Assembly (NCBI GenBank): GCA_900320565.1
Contig: ONSR01000038.1
Span: forward strand, 1-62,478
Direction: 5' to 3'
Length of the DNA: 62,478 nucleotides
DNA from: an uncultured Prevotellaceae bacterium
GTDB taxonomy: Bacteria > Bacteroidota > Bacteroidia > Bacteroidales > Bacteroidaceae
This document shows positions 29,069 through 37,264 of the stretch, in pieces. The notes under the pieces are model-generated. The model saw nothing but the letters and a program-made list of their open reading frames with translations, was not told where the DNA came from and made no database searches. Position numbers and translations under genes: made by a program. Positions within the stretch are counted from its first letter, which is position 1. Each line of letters opens with the position of its first letter.

Positions 29069-29437
29069 TTATCTTGTTTGCTCAAATTTGACGCTTACGC
29101 TTTCACAAGAGACGCCAAGAGGGGGATTCACCTTATCAATTGCTACGCTTACCTGCATAACAGAAGGGCACTCATCGAGAATTGCCGAAGCAATCCTTGC
29201 TGCCACATGCTCTAACAAATTCGAGGGAACAGCCATCTCCCTTTTGGCGATGCCGACAAAGCGGGAATAGTCGGCCGTGCCTTCCAATTGATCATTTTGC
29301 CAAGCAGACGACTCCACTTCCACCTGAGCGGAAACAGTGACATAGAAATCGCCACCAACAACGCGCTCTTGTGCCTCGCAGCCATGATAGGCATACAGTT
29401 TGATGCGATTGACACTTATTTCGACAACGTGTTTCAC
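29069..29437 (-). CDS. folB: Dihydroneopterin aldolase
   Basis: The 122-residue enzyme of folate biosynthesis converts dihydroneopterin to 6-hydroxymethyl-dihydropterin. Visible family features are VNRIKLYAYHGCEAQER (the usual HHG and catalytic Glu region), DYSRFVGIAKREM, LLEHVAARIASAIL and the substrate-binding VAIDKVNPPLG with the catalytic Lys. Length is typical. It overlaps the upstream nitroreductase fusion gene by four bases. Confidence 0.92.
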   Translation of the reverse strand: MKHVVEISVNRIKLYAYHGCEAQERVVGGDFYVTVSAQVEVESSAWQNDQLEGTADYSRFVGIAKREMAVPSNLLEHVAARIASAILDECPSVMQVSVAIDKVNPPLGVSCESVSVKFEQTR

Positions 29438-30678
29438 TCTGTATCCTCCTCATCAAGCATCTGTGAAGAATCGGGCAGATACCTCTTCAGCACCCTTGCC
29501 ACACCAGCCGTCCAGGAGTTCATTGTGTCGTTCTCCAATTGCAGAGATGTGATGAGACGGATGACGTGCTCGATGGGCATACGATAGCGGAGCACACCAC
29601 TGATGAGCTTTGCATAGTCCCAATACTTGGGGTTGAAGCGTTCGCTCAAGCCTTCGATGGTGGTCTTGTAGCCACGCTTATTGACGAACTGGAAGTCATA
29701 GCGCTTCTGTCCCTCTCGGTCATAATGCTTGATGATAAAGCCATTCATCACACTCTTCGGAATGGCGATACCTTCTTCATCATCCTGCAGACCGGTGAAG
29801 ATTTCATAAGGAACGCCATCGAGCATACCGACGAAGGCCACCCACTTCTCTTTCTTGTTCTGGAAGCGAACCACATCGCACTCCAAGACTTCGGGCCTGC
29901 GTTCCACAACCGATGGGATGATACCACCCGGGAAGCCTTCTGTCTTCAGGAACTTCTGTTGAGCAAGCATCGAGAGCAAGACTTCCGACATTGCCTCGTT
30001 GTCCTTTCTCGTATAGCGGATGTCGGTAAAGACTTGTGCCAGGGTCTGCTTGTCGTTGATTTCCACAAAATGCTTGTTCGAGGCAAGCGACTCGCGCTTC
30101 TTGTAGCAAGCATCGATGCGCTCTGGCGTGAAAGGATTGTAGGTTTCCTGATGCACAATAGCCTGGAGAGGCAAACGGTCTGTCTGCCTTGGCTTCTCAG
30201 CAGGCCAACCGACGGTCAGTGTGGCGACAGGGAAGACGAGTTCGGGCAAGTCCAGTGTCGCGATGATGGCCTGTGGCTGGTAGATGGTTGTACCGAGGAA
30301 ACAAATGCCGAGCCCTTCTTCCTCTGCCAAGCAGCAGAAGGTCTGGGTAAAGAGCAGAGCGTCGGTTGCGGCATTGATGAAGCTCAGGGCATTGTCGTAG
30401 CCCGGATTTGCCTCTCGCTGCAAGCACCAGTCGGTCACTCGGCGGAAGTCGGCACAAATAGTCAGTACCACAGGAGCCTGTGTCACCATTGGCTGGAAGA
30501 AATGAGCCGGAGCCAACTGTTCCTTCTTTTCTTCCGAGCGAGTCACAATGACGCTATAGAGTTGCAGGTTGCCCATCGTCTGTGTTCGAGAGGCTTCCTC
30601 TATTAAGCGATTCAGCAGCTCGTCACTGACGGGCTGCTGAGTGTATTTGCGGATGGTTCTTCTCTGCTTGATGTTCAT
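29434..30678 (-). CDS. Nitroreductase fused to the C-terminal part of class II ribonucleotide reductase
   Basis: Residues 1-250 are a flavin nitroreductase: MNIKQRRTIRKYTQQPVSDE, SRTQTMGNLQLY, GICFLGTTIYQPQAI and a C-terminal ETLAQVFTDIRYTRKDNEAM helix. From about residue 255 the sequence changes to the C-terminal region of adenosylcobalamin-dependent ribonucleotide reductase (NrdJ): VLECDVVRFQNKKEKWVAFV, GVPYEIFTGL, YDFQFVNKRGYKTTIEGLSE, YAKLISGVLRYRMPIEHVI and ARVLKRYLPD. The usual Cys-rich tail is missing. The frame is open through the junction. It overlaps dnaA by four bases and folB by four. It probably arose by deletion between neighbouring nitroreductase and nrdJ genes; whether the tail works is unknown. 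Confidence 0.78.
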   Translation of the reverse strand: MNIKQRRTIRKYTQQPVSDELLNRLIEEASRTQTMGNLQLYSVIVTRSEEKKEQLAPAHFFQPMVTQAPVVLTICADFRRVTDWCLQREANPGYDNALSFINAATDALLFTQTFCCLAEEEGLGICFLGTTIYQPQAIIATLDLPELVFPVATLTVGWPAEKPRQTDRLPLQAIVHQETYNPFTPERIDACYKKRESLASNKHFVEINDKQTLAQVFTDIRYTRKDNEAMSEVLLSMLAQQKFLKTEGFPGGIIPSVVERRPEVLECDVVRFQNKKEKWVAFVGMLDGVPYEIFTGLQDDEEGIAIPKSVMNGFIIKHYDREGQKRYDFQFVNKRGYKTTIEGLSERFNPKYWDYAKLISGVLRYRMPIEHVIRLITSLQLENDTMNSWTAGVARVLKRYLPDSSQMLDEEDTE

Positions 30679-32084
30679 AGTGCCTTTCCTATTAGTTTCT
30701 CTTCCAGCTCTTCAAGGTGGCGCTGCAACCCTTTGTCCACTTTCAGCCTCCCGTCTATGGTTTTTATGCCATGCAAGACGGTGGCATGGTCTCTGTTGCC
30801 GACGTAAATGCCTATCTTGCTTGCTGTCAGTTTCGTGTGCTTATGAGCCAGATACATGCTCATCTGGCGGACAGTTACGATATCTGCCTTCCTGCTCTTG
30901 CCGAAGATTTCCTCTTCTTTCACATTGAAGTGCTCACAAGTGCAGGAGATAATCTGGTCGATGGTGACAATCTTCTTCTCCACCTTTGTCCTGCCTGCCA
31001 GAATCCTTTGGGCGAACTCCAGGTCGATGTCCTTGCCATAGACGACGGAATAGGCCAACAAGCTATGGATGATGCCTTCCAACTCGCGGACACTGTTGCT
31101 GACATTGCTCGAGATGTAGTCCAGCACATCATCGGGGATGTTCAGGCCATCGTGCTTCACAATGCTGTGCAGGATGCTGCGACGCAGACCTTCTTCGGGC
31201 TTCTCCATCTCTGCCATCAGTCCGCTCTTGAAACGGGTGATGAGCCTGTCCTCCATACCTTGCAGCGAAACGGGCGGACGATCGCAGGTCATGATAATCT
31301 GCTTGCCGTTCCTCCTGAGGTGGTCGAAGATGTGGAAGAAAGCATTCTGAGTAGCCGTCATACCTGCCAACTCCTGCATGTCATCCACGATGAGCATATC
31401 GATGCTCTGGTAGAAGTGCATAAAGTCGTTGAACACATTGTTCTTCCTGGCATCGGTGAACTGCACCATGAAGAGATGTGCGCTCAAGTAAAGCACTCGC
31501 TTGTCGGGATGCAGTTCCTTTGTGCGCAAACCGATGGCATTCACCAAATGCGTCTTGCCCACACCGCTCGGACCATAGATGAAGAGCGGATTGAACGTCA
31601 TCTGTTCGGGATGCTCGGCTATGGCCTGACCCACACTTCTAGGCAACTTGTTACTCGTGCCTTCGATGAAGTTGGCGAAGGTCTGGTGAACATTGAGCTG
31701 CGAATCGAGGTCTTCTGCCATTCCCACAGCCTGTGCCAGCGTGGGCGACTGGTTGGCGGCAAAGGCACTGGGAGCAGGCTCCACAACCATATTGCCATCA
31801 CTCTCCTGACTGACTGTCACATTGTCGGCCACCTCTACCTGATAGTACAGGGCCACGTCTTCGCCAAAGAAACGGCTTATGGTAATGTGAATGAGACGGC
31901 GATAGTGTTCCTCCAGATATTCGAAGAAGAACTGAGACGGCGTAAACACCGTCAGTTCTTTCTTCGCAGCATCATACTGCTTGACTCTCATTGGCGAGAA
32001 CCAAGTCTGGTACTGCTGCTCGCTAACGTTGCTGCGGAACATTTCCATGCAACGCTGCCATAATATCTGAGTTTTCTCGTTCAC
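30675..32084 (-). CDS. dnaA: Chromosomal replication initiator DnaA
   Basis: The 469-residue initiator contains all four domains: N-terminal DnaB-interaction domain (LWQRCMEMFRSNVSEQQYQT), linker (about 95-140), AAA+ ATPase with Walker A GPSGVGKTHL and Walker B MLIVDDMQ, and the domain IV helix-turn-helix (YLAHKHTKLTASKIGIYVG then RDHATVLHG). The start is GTG at 32084. The -7 box TAACTTTG is at 32167-32174. An AT-rich leader motif directly precedes the start codon. The order dnaA then nitroreductase on one strand is probably one operon. Confidence 0.97.
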   Translation of the reverse strand: MNEKTQILWQRCMEMFRSNVSEQQYQTWFSPMRVKQYDAAKKELTVFTPSQFFFEYLEEHYRRLIHITISRFFGEDVALYYQVEVADNVTVSQESDGNMVVEPAPSAFAANQSPTLAQAVGMAEDLDSQLNVHQTFANFIEGTSNKLPRSVGQAIAEHPEQMTFNPLFIYGPSGVGKTHLVNAIGLRTKELHPDKRVLYLSAHLFMVQFTDARKNNVFNDFMHFYQSIDMLIVDDMQELAGMTATQNAFFHIFDHLRRNGKQIIMTCDRPPVSLQGMEDRLITRFKSGLMAEMEKPEEGLRRSILHSIVKHDGLNIPDDVLDYISSNVSNSVRELEGIIHSLLAYSVVYGKDIDLEFAQRILAGRTKVEKKIVTIDQIISCTCEHFNVKEEEIFGKSRKADIVTVRQMSMYLAHKHTKLTASKIGIYVGNRDHATVLHGIKTIDGRLKVDKGLQRHLEELEEKLIGKAL

Positions 32085-32106
32085 TTAATATATATAATAA
32101 TGTATA
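32084..32106 (-). promoter_or_regulatory. AT-rich leader motif directly before dnaA
   Basis: The minus strand runs CTATACATTATTATATATAT into the GTG start with no Shine-Dalgarno sequence. Confidence 0.45.
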
Positions 32107-32166
32107 GTCACTCTCCCCTCAAAGGGGCACATAAATAGGCCATTTTCATTTTGGCGAATTCGAGTG

Positions 32167-32174
32167 CAAAGTTA
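32167..32174 (-). promoter_or_regulatory. -7 box for dnaA
   Basis: The minus strand reads TAACTTTG, giving a leader of about 75 nt. Confidence 0.6.
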
Positions 32175-32606
32175 CTACAATTTCCGCAAAACGCCAAACT
32201 TTTTGTCTTGCTCCGAAAAGTGCTCAAAATCCTAACTTGTTGTATTTCAACATGCCGAATAAATAACCCCATCTCAGCCCACTTCTACCCTCTTGCGAAA
32301 TTATAATTGTTTGACATACAACATCTTCACGAGCTCTCAGCCTCTATTTCCTAATCTCAACCACACACTCTTCACACTTCATTTTTAGTCAGTTAGTATT
32401 TTGGTAACATACCGTTTTTTGTTCCATACTATTTCACAAAAGTCTAAATAGATAGAAAAGCAACATAAACTATAAAAACATACACAATTCTCACAATAAA
32501 ACGCCTAACTTTTTCGTTTTTTTATTAGAAAGTCGAAAACAAACCCATTTGCCCTATTAAGGCAGAACTCTAAACTTTAAACTCTCAACCCATCATCCAC
32601 CCGCCT
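32175..32606. other. AT-rich region upstream of dnaA
   Basis: This divergent region is AT-rich and could suit an origin, but I find no convincing DnaA box. The nearest is TCATCCACC at 32593, with seven of nine matches. No gene or periodic repeat is apparent. Confidence 0.4.
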
Positions 32607-32723
32607 ATGGAACAACCATTACCCCTTCCCTATTTTCAGCCAAGCACAGCCGTACTGGCAAAGATTCGTCAATTTGCCCGCACCTATCGGCCACAGCCCA
32701 ATGTTTGCACAGCGATGGCATAA
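32607..32723 (+). CDS. Small protein of 38 residues, unknown function
   Basis: ATG 32607 opens a 38-codon frame: MEQPLPLPYFQPSTAVLAKI, followed by RQFARTYRPQPN and CTAMA. The P-Y-F-x-P-S...I-R-Q-x-A-x-x-Y-R pattern resembles very small Bacteroides/Prevotella proteins that I recall from annotations. It lies between the dnaA upstream region and rpe, 36 nt before the rpe start. It could be cotranscribed with rpe. Expression is unproven. Confidence 0.45.
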   Translation: MEQPLPLPYFQPSTAVLAKIRQFARTYRPQPNVCTAMA

Positions 32724-32759
32724 AGCATTTCAATCTTATTTTTAATCTTTAATATTCCA

Positions 32760-33401
32760 ATGCTCTCCCCATCCCTATTATCTGCCAACTTCGCCAATCT
32801 CGAAGCCGAGATGAAGTGGTTCAACCAGAGCAGTGCCGACTGGCTCCATATTGATGTCATGGATGGCGTCTTCGTACCCAACATCTCCTTTGGCTTCCCC
32901 GTTTTGAAGCACGTAGCCCGCATTTGCAAGAAACCACTCGACGTGCACCTCATGATTGTGCAGCCCGAGAAGTTCGTGGGCGAAGTAAAGGCCCTCGGTG
33001 CCTACCTGATGAACGTCCACTACGAGGTCTGCCCACACCTGCATCGCGTCGTAGGTCAGATACACGAAGCGGGCATGAAGGCTGGCGTAACGCTCAATCC
33101 TGCCACACCAGTTAGCGTTCTCGAGGATATTGCTTGCGATGTGGATTTGGTGCTTTTGATGAGCGTCAACCCAGGCTTTGGCGGACAGAAGTTCATCCCC
33201 CACACTTTGGAGAAGGTCAAGGAACTGCGTCGTTTGCTCGACCGAACTGGCAGTAAGGCCCTTATCGAGGTGGATGGCGGCGTGAATATGGAGACCGGCA
33301 AGCAATTGAAGCAAGCTGGTGCCGACGTCCTCGTTGCCGGCAATGCCATCTTTGCAGCTCCCGACCCCGCAAAGGCCTGCGAGGAACTCGCCAAACTGTA
33401 A
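32760..33401 (+). CDS. rpe: Ribulose-phosphate 3-epimerase
   Basis: The 213-residue TIM-barrel enzyme interconverts ribulose-5-phosphate and xylulose-5-phosphate in the pentose phosphate pathway. Diagnostic motifs are LSPSLLSANFANL, WLHIDVMDGVFVPNISFG (catalytic Asp and metal ligands), LDVHLMIVQP, LLMSVNPGFGGQKFI and IEVDGGVNMET (second catalytic Asp), with a phosphate-binding end VAGNAIF. The length is usual. A bidirectional terminator follows. Confidence 0.97.
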   Translation: MLSPSLLSANFANLEAEMKWFNQSSADWLHIDVMDGVFVPNISFGFPVLKHVARICKKPLDVHLMIVQPEKFVGEVKALGAYLMNVHYEVCPHLHRVVGQIHEAGMKAGVTLNPATPVSVLEDIACDVDLVLLMSVNPGFGGQKFIPHTLEKVKELRRLLDRTGSKALIEVDGGVNMETGKQLKQAGADVLVAGNAIFAAPDPAKACEELAKL

Positions 33402-33453
33402 AGTTGTAGCACAAGTCAAAAAAACTCCCACGAGAGCTATAAGAAACAAAAGC

Positions 33454-33491
33454 AAATCCCGCAGCGACAAACCGTTGCGGGATTCTTCTTT
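33454..33491. terminator. Bidirectional terminator between rpe and tRNA-Cys
   Basis: A 12-bp stem (AATCCCGCAGCG / CGTTGCGGGATT with one G-T pair) is followed by CTTCTTTTT. It serves rpe on the plus strand and could end the tRNA transcript on the minus strand. Confidence 0.8.
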
Positions 33492-33494
33492 TTG

Positions 33495-33569
33495 TGGAGG
33501 TGCCTAGCAGATTCGAACTGCTGTAGACGGTTTTGCAGACCGTTGACTAAGCCACTCATCCAAGGCACC
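33495..33569 (-). tRNA. tRNA-Cys (GCA)
   Basis: On the minus strand the acceptor stem GGTGCCT pairs with AGGCACC. The discriminator is T and CCA is encoded. The anticodon loop around 33530-33540 contains GCA (complement of 33534-33536). The T arm has GTTCGAATC. Total length is 75 nt including CCA. Confidence 0.95.
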
Positions 33570-33685
33570 AACAAGATTTACAATTTGACTATTTCTTTGA
33601 TTCTTTTGAATAAAGGCGCGATTGTAGTCGCGGAGTCCAATTTACGATTTGAGCGTAAACAGACTTCTTTCGTCGAATTGCGGTG

Positions 33686-33693
33686 CAAAGGTA
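33686..33693 (-). promoter_or_regulatory. -7 box for tRNA-Cys
   Basis: The minus strand reads TACCTTTG, about 115 nt upstream of the tRNA. A 14-bp repeat (GTGAAAAGAGAAAA, twice) flanks it at 33702-33730. Confidence 0.5.
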
Positions 33694-33785
33694 CAACAAA
33701 AAGTGAAAAGAGAAAAGTGAAAAGAGAAAAATTTTTGTCTTTACGCTATTTTTTTTCCTTTAAGTCGTGTTTTGCTTACCTTTCC

Positions 33786-35360
33786 CTACTTCACGAAGAC
33801 TTTTCGTCCACCTATTATATATATACCGCGAGGCAGGTTGCTACCTTCCCATTTGCCATTTACCATTCTTCCGCTCAGGTCGTAGATGGGAGCATCGTCA
33901 TTTTGAATCTTGGATTTCGGATCATGAATTGTTGCGATGCCTGTTGCGTAGTCTTGTGCAGCTTGATAGGAGGTTTGCAGTTTTTCTATTGCTTGGCGGA
34001 ACTGGTAGGAGCTGTAGTTGCTTGGGCTTGCCATTATTTCTGAAGCGGTCTGCATGTCATTGCTAAAGGTGACGAAGATGGGGTCACTTTCAAAACCAGG
34101 TTCAATGGAGAGTTTACTGCATTCCGTCACGAGTGTGCCGAGTTCGTAGCGGTCCACGATGGCGCGACACATGCGAGCCGTGTTCTCCATCAAAGATGTT
34201 CCGCTGCACATGGCTCCCATCGAGGCATTCTCGTCGGTGCCGGTGTAGGGATAGCGCCAGCTGTAGTTGCAGAAGACGATTGGATAGCGTGAGAGGTCGA
34301 GGTTCTTCCACATCATTTTGGTGTTTGCCAGGATGTAGTTGAAGATGCTTCTGCGATTGGTTGCCGTCATATCTTCATCGAGGACATAGTTGACGGCATA
34401 GGGGATGAGCACGGCCTTGAAGATGCTTTGGTCGCCGCTGGAACCTTCATCGCGCAGGATGTTGTTGCCGCTGGTGCAACGACCGCTGGTAAAGGCATAA
34501 TTAATATATGTATAGGCCAGTGCCTTGTACTTGTTCTTTATGGTTGTTGATTCGTCGGTGACGTGATAGAGGATGCGGCAAGCCTCGCCGAATGTGCCTT
34601 GTGTATAAGTCAATGGAGGGTCCTCGACACGTCCGTCGCTCTTGACAATTTTCTTGGATGTGTAGGCATAGAGTTTCTTGGCATACTCCAGATACTTTGC
34701 TGTGCCGTATTTCTGATAGAGCTTAGCAGCAATGAGGGTTGCGGGCGATTGTGTGCAGGCGTTGGGACCTTCGCCGCCGCCATTCGTGTGCCAAGGCAAC
34801 TTCAGTCCGCCAGTCTCTTCGTCCTCTGTAGCACGCTTGATAATGTAGTTGTCGAAGACTTTTCTGGCAACAGCGGAGTAAGCTGCAATGCCTGTTGCCT
34901 CACCTATGTGAAGAAGCGTGAGTGTAATCCAGCACATATCGTCGGTAAAGGGATTCTCGAACATACCGAGGTCGGAGCTGGTGTTGGGTGTTGTGGAGGA
35001 ACTTGCTGGAGAGCCGGCATAGTTGTTTGCCTTGTTCTTGTACCAGAGCTTGATGTAGTTGAGGTACTTGCTGGCGAGCGCAGCATCAATGTTCTTGTGG
35101 CGCTGGTAGTTATAGATGACAACATCCATGGCGTGCGCTTGCGTCCAATATGCGTTGAAGGCATAATGGTTATAGCTAACGTTGAAATAACCCTTGGTCT
35201 TTATCATAAACGACTCGATAAAGGCATTGGTCATGGAGTCGGCCTTCGTCTCGTAAGTGTCTTTGACGAGTCTGTAAAGTTGTTTGGTACCAGAGGATTG
35301 GGCAAATGCTCCCATCACTGCTAACATCAACAATATAAGGGCAACAAGTCTTTTTGTCAT
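33786..35360 (-). CDS. Glycoside hydrolase family 76 protein (alpha-1,6-mannanase type)
   Basis: The 524-residue secreted protein has a signal peptide to about residue 21 (VMGAFAQ) and an (alpha/alpha)6 barrel typical of GH76. The catalytic Asp pair is D140-D141 in ENPFTDDMCW. Supporting stretches are GGLKLPWHTNGGGEGPNACT and SPATLIAAKLYQKYG. GH76 enzymes cut alpha-1,6-mannan backbones of fungal walls. The C-terminal 35 residues (IYDLSGRMVNGKWEG then LPRGIYIIGGRKVFVK) resemble a T9SS sorting tail. No Sus genes are adjacent, so it is a solitary enzyme here. Confidence 0.85.
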   Translation of the reverse strand: MTKRLVALILLMLAVMGAFAQSSGTKQLYRLVKDTYETKADSMTNAFIESFMIKTKGYFNVSYNHYAFNAYWTQAHAMDVVIYNYQRHKNIDAALASKYLNYIKLWYKNKANNYAGSPASSSTTPNTSSDLGMFENPFTDDMCWITLTLLHIGEATGIAAYSAVARKVFDNYIIKRATEDEETGGLKLPWHTNGGGEGPNACTQSPATLIAAKLYQKYGTAKYLEYAKKLYAYTSKKIVKSDGRVEDPPLTYTQGTFGEACRILYHVTDESTTIKNKYKALAYTYINYAFTSGRCTSGNNILRDEGSSGDQSIFKAVLIPYAVNYVLDEDMTATNRRSIFNYILANTKMMWKNLDLSRYPIVFCNYSWRYPYTGTDENASMGAMCSGTSLMENTARMCRAIVDRYELGTLVTECSKLSIEPGFESDPIFVTFSNDMQTASEIMASPSNYSSYQFRQAIEKLQTSYQAAQDYATGIATIHDPKSKIQNDDAPIYDLSGRMVNGKWEGSNLPRGIYIIGGRKVFVK

Positions 35361-35386
35361 CTTTTTACCTGATAATAAATAAGTGA

Positions 35387-35418
35387 AGAGTGAAGAACGA
35401 AGTCTCGTCCTTCACTCT
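35387..35418 (-). terminator. Hairpin downstream of mscL
   Basis: AGAGTGAAG pairs with CTTCACTCT around an inner ACGA/TCGT stem. The following T tract on the minus strand is weak, so terminator function is only likely. Confidence 0.5.
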
Positions 35419-35436
35419 AAGTTCTTCAATTGTTTT

Positions 35437-35832
35437 TTACTTCTTCAGCAAGTCGCGAATCTCGGTGAGCAGCTTCTCTTCTGCGCTGGGTTCTGGAGCA
35501 GGAGCAGGAGCGGGCTCTTCCTCCTTCTTACGGTTCAAGGCTGCGATGCCCTTCACCATGAAGAAGATACACAGAGCGATGATGAGGAAATCGACCACGT
35601 TCTGGATGAACTGACCGTACTTGAGCACAGCAGCACCTTCGCCTTCGCCAATCTGATAAGAGAGGTTTGCAAAGTCGATGTTGCCTGTTGCCATACCGAT
35701 GAGGGGCATCAGCACGTCGTCCACCAAGCTGCTGACAATCTTACCGAAAGCACCGCCGATGATAACACCGACTGCCATGTCCATCACATTACCTTTAAGC
35801 GCGAACGCTTTGAAATCTTGAATAAATGACAT
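35437..35832 (-). CDS. mscL: Large-conductance mechanosensitive channel
   Basis: This 131-residue protein has the MscL layout: the amphipathic N terminus [20 protein letters not shown], first transmembrane helix [16 protein letters not shown], periplasmic loop, second transmembrane helix [16 protein letters not shown] and a charged cytoplasmic end rich in Pro-Ala-Pro-Glu ending in [11 protein letters not shown]. It opens under membrane tension to release solutes during hypo-osmotic shock. Length is typical. Confidence 0.97.
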   Translation of the reverse strand: MSFIQDFKAFALKGNVMDMAVGVIIGGAFGKIVSSLVDDVLMPLIGMATGNIDFANLSYQIGEGEGAAVLKYGQFIQNVVDFLIIALCIFFMVKGIAALNRKKEEEPAPAPAPEPSAEEKLLTEIRDLLKK

Positions 35833-35968
35833 AGTGATTAAGAGTTTAAGGGTTTAAGGGTTTAAAAGTTTAAGTCAATTTTGTTGCAAATTGGAATTTT
35901 GATTTTGCAATTTGATACTATTAGACATTTTTTATAGGTTATCGAGTGCGAATTTAAAAAGAATTTCG

Positions 35969-35976
35969 TAATTTTG
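35969..35976 (+). promoter_or_regulatory. -7 box for the small lipoprotein
   Basis: TAATTTTG lies 20 nt before the GTG at 35997. Confidence 0.5.
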
Positions 35977-35996
35977 CACCGCGAAATAAAGAAAAA

Positions 35997-36089
35997 GTGA
36001 AGAAAAAGGTCATTTTTGTATCAATTTGCCTGCTTTTGGCACTAATTGTAGCAGCTTGCAAGTCATCACATTACTGCAATTGCGGCTGA
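35997..36089 (+). CDS. Very small lipoprotein (30 residues)
   Basis: GTG 35997 opens a frame MKKKVIFVSICLLLALIVAA, followed by CKSSHYCNCG and a stop. It has a basic start, a hydrophobic core and a lipobox (VAAC), so the mature lipopeptide would be only CKSSHYCNCG, with three Cys and a His. A -7 box stands 20 nt upstream. Such tiny Cys-rich lipopeptides are usually missed by gene callers. Its role is unknown. Confidence 0.55.
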   Translation: MKKKVIFVSICLLLALIVAACKSSHYCNCG

Positions 36090-36098
36090 AGAGCAGTT

Positions 36099-36150
36099 CA
36101 TAGTTCATAATTCATAGTTCATAGTTGAAATTTATAGTTCAAATTTATTA
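36099..36150. repeat. AT-rich repeat (TTCATAG/TTCATAA) before gap
   Basis: AGTTCATAGTTCATAATTCA and similar units precede gap. It belongs to the same low-complexity class as 4663-4695, 47965-47998 and 60530-60566. Confidence 0.6.
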
Positions 36151-36177
36151 TAAACCCTTTTAATTAACACAAACACA

Positions 36178-37206
36178 ATGGCAAACGTAAAAGTTGCAAT
36201 TAACGGTTTCGGCCGTATCGGTCGCCTCGCTTTCCGTCAGATGTTCGAGGCTGAAGGTTATGAAGTAGTCGCTATCAACGACCTGACCAGCCCCAAGATG
36301 CTGGCTCACCTCCTCAAGTACGACACCGCTCAGGGCGGTTTCTGTGGCAAGTTCGGTGAGAACAAGCACACTGTTGAGGCTACTGACAACTCTATCATCG
36401 TCGATGGTAAGGAGATTACTATCTACGCAATTCCCAACGCTGCCGAGCTGCCCTGGGGCAAGATTGGCGTTGACGTAGTTCTGGAGTGCACAGGTTTCTA
36501 CACAAGCAAGGAGAAGGCTTCTGCTCACATCCAGGCTGGTGCCAAGAAGGTTGTCATCTCTGCTCCCGCAGGCAACGACCTCCCCACCATCGTCTTCAAC
36601 GTAAACCACAAGACTCTGACTCCCGCTGACACCGTTATCAGCGCAGCTTCTTGCACAACAAACTGCCTCGCTCCCATGACGAAGGCTCTCAACGACTACG
36701 CTCCCATCCAGAGCGGTATCATGACAACCGTACACGCTTACACTGGCGACCAGATGATTCTCGACGGTCCTCAGCGCAAGGGTGACCTGCAGCGCGCTCG
36801 TGCCGGTGCTCAGAACATCGTTCCCAACAGCACAGGTGCAGCCAAGGCTATCGGTCTCGTAATTCCCGAACTGAACGGCAAGCTCATCGGCGCCGCTCAG
36901 CGCGTTCCCACTCCCACAGGTTCTACCACCATCCTGCACGCAGTTGTTAAGGGTGACGTGACTGTCGAGGGTATCAACGCAGCCATGAAGGCCGCTACAA
37001 ACGAGAGCTTCGGCTACACCGAGGAGAAGCTCGTCAGCAGCGACATCATCGGCATGAAGTTCGGCAGCCTCTTCGACGCTAACCAGACCATGGTAAGCAA
37101 GATGGAGGACGGCAACAGCCTCGTACAGGTAGTTAGCTGGTACGACAACGAGAACAGCTACACAAGCCAGATGGTTCGCACCATCAAGTACTTCGCTGAG
37201 CTCTAA
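36178..37206 (+). CDS. gap: Glyceraldehyde-3-phosphate dehydrogenase, type I
   Basis: The 342-residue glycolytic enzyme has the NAD-binding N terminus [17 protein letters not shown], the catalytic Cys159 in [10 protein letters not shown], the catalytic His region TVHAYTGDQ, the phosphate-binding RRAR-like stretch ([20 protein letters not shown]) and the C-terminal [14 protein letters not shown]. Codon use is highly biased, as expected for an abundant enzyme. A strong terminator follows 25 nt after the stop. Confidence 0.98.
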   Translation: MANVKVAINGFGRIGRLAFRQMFEAEGYEVVAINDLTSPKMLAHLLKYDTAQGGFCGKFGENKHTVEATDNSIIVDGKEITIYAIPNAAELPWGKIGVDVVLECTGFYTSKEKASAHIQAGAKKVVISAPAGNDLPTIVFNVNHKTLTPADTVISAASCTTNCLAPMTKALNDYAPIQSGIMTTVHAYTGDQMILDGPQRKGDLQRARAGAQNIVPNSTGAAKAIGLVIPELNGKLIGAAQRVPTPTGSTTILHAVVKGDVTVEGINAAMKAATNESFGYTEEKLVSSDIIGMKFGSLFDANQTMVSKMEDGNSLVQVVSWYDNENSYTSQMVRTIKYFAEL

Positions 37207-37228
37207 ACCGAGTATAAGCTCAATACAG

Positions 37229-37264
37229 AGAGAGAGGGTACCACAAAGGTGCCCTCTCTTTTTT
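37229..37264 (+). terminator. Rho-independent terminator after gap
   Basis: A 12-bp stem (AGAGAGGGTACC / GGTGCCCTCTCT with one G-T pair) is followed by a T run. Confidence 0.9.

Noticed and set aside
32175-32606. Replication origin oriC
   Set aside because: AT-rich and beside dnaA, but no clear DnaA-box cluster is visible by eye; Bacteroidetes origins are often elsewhere. GC-skew would be needed.
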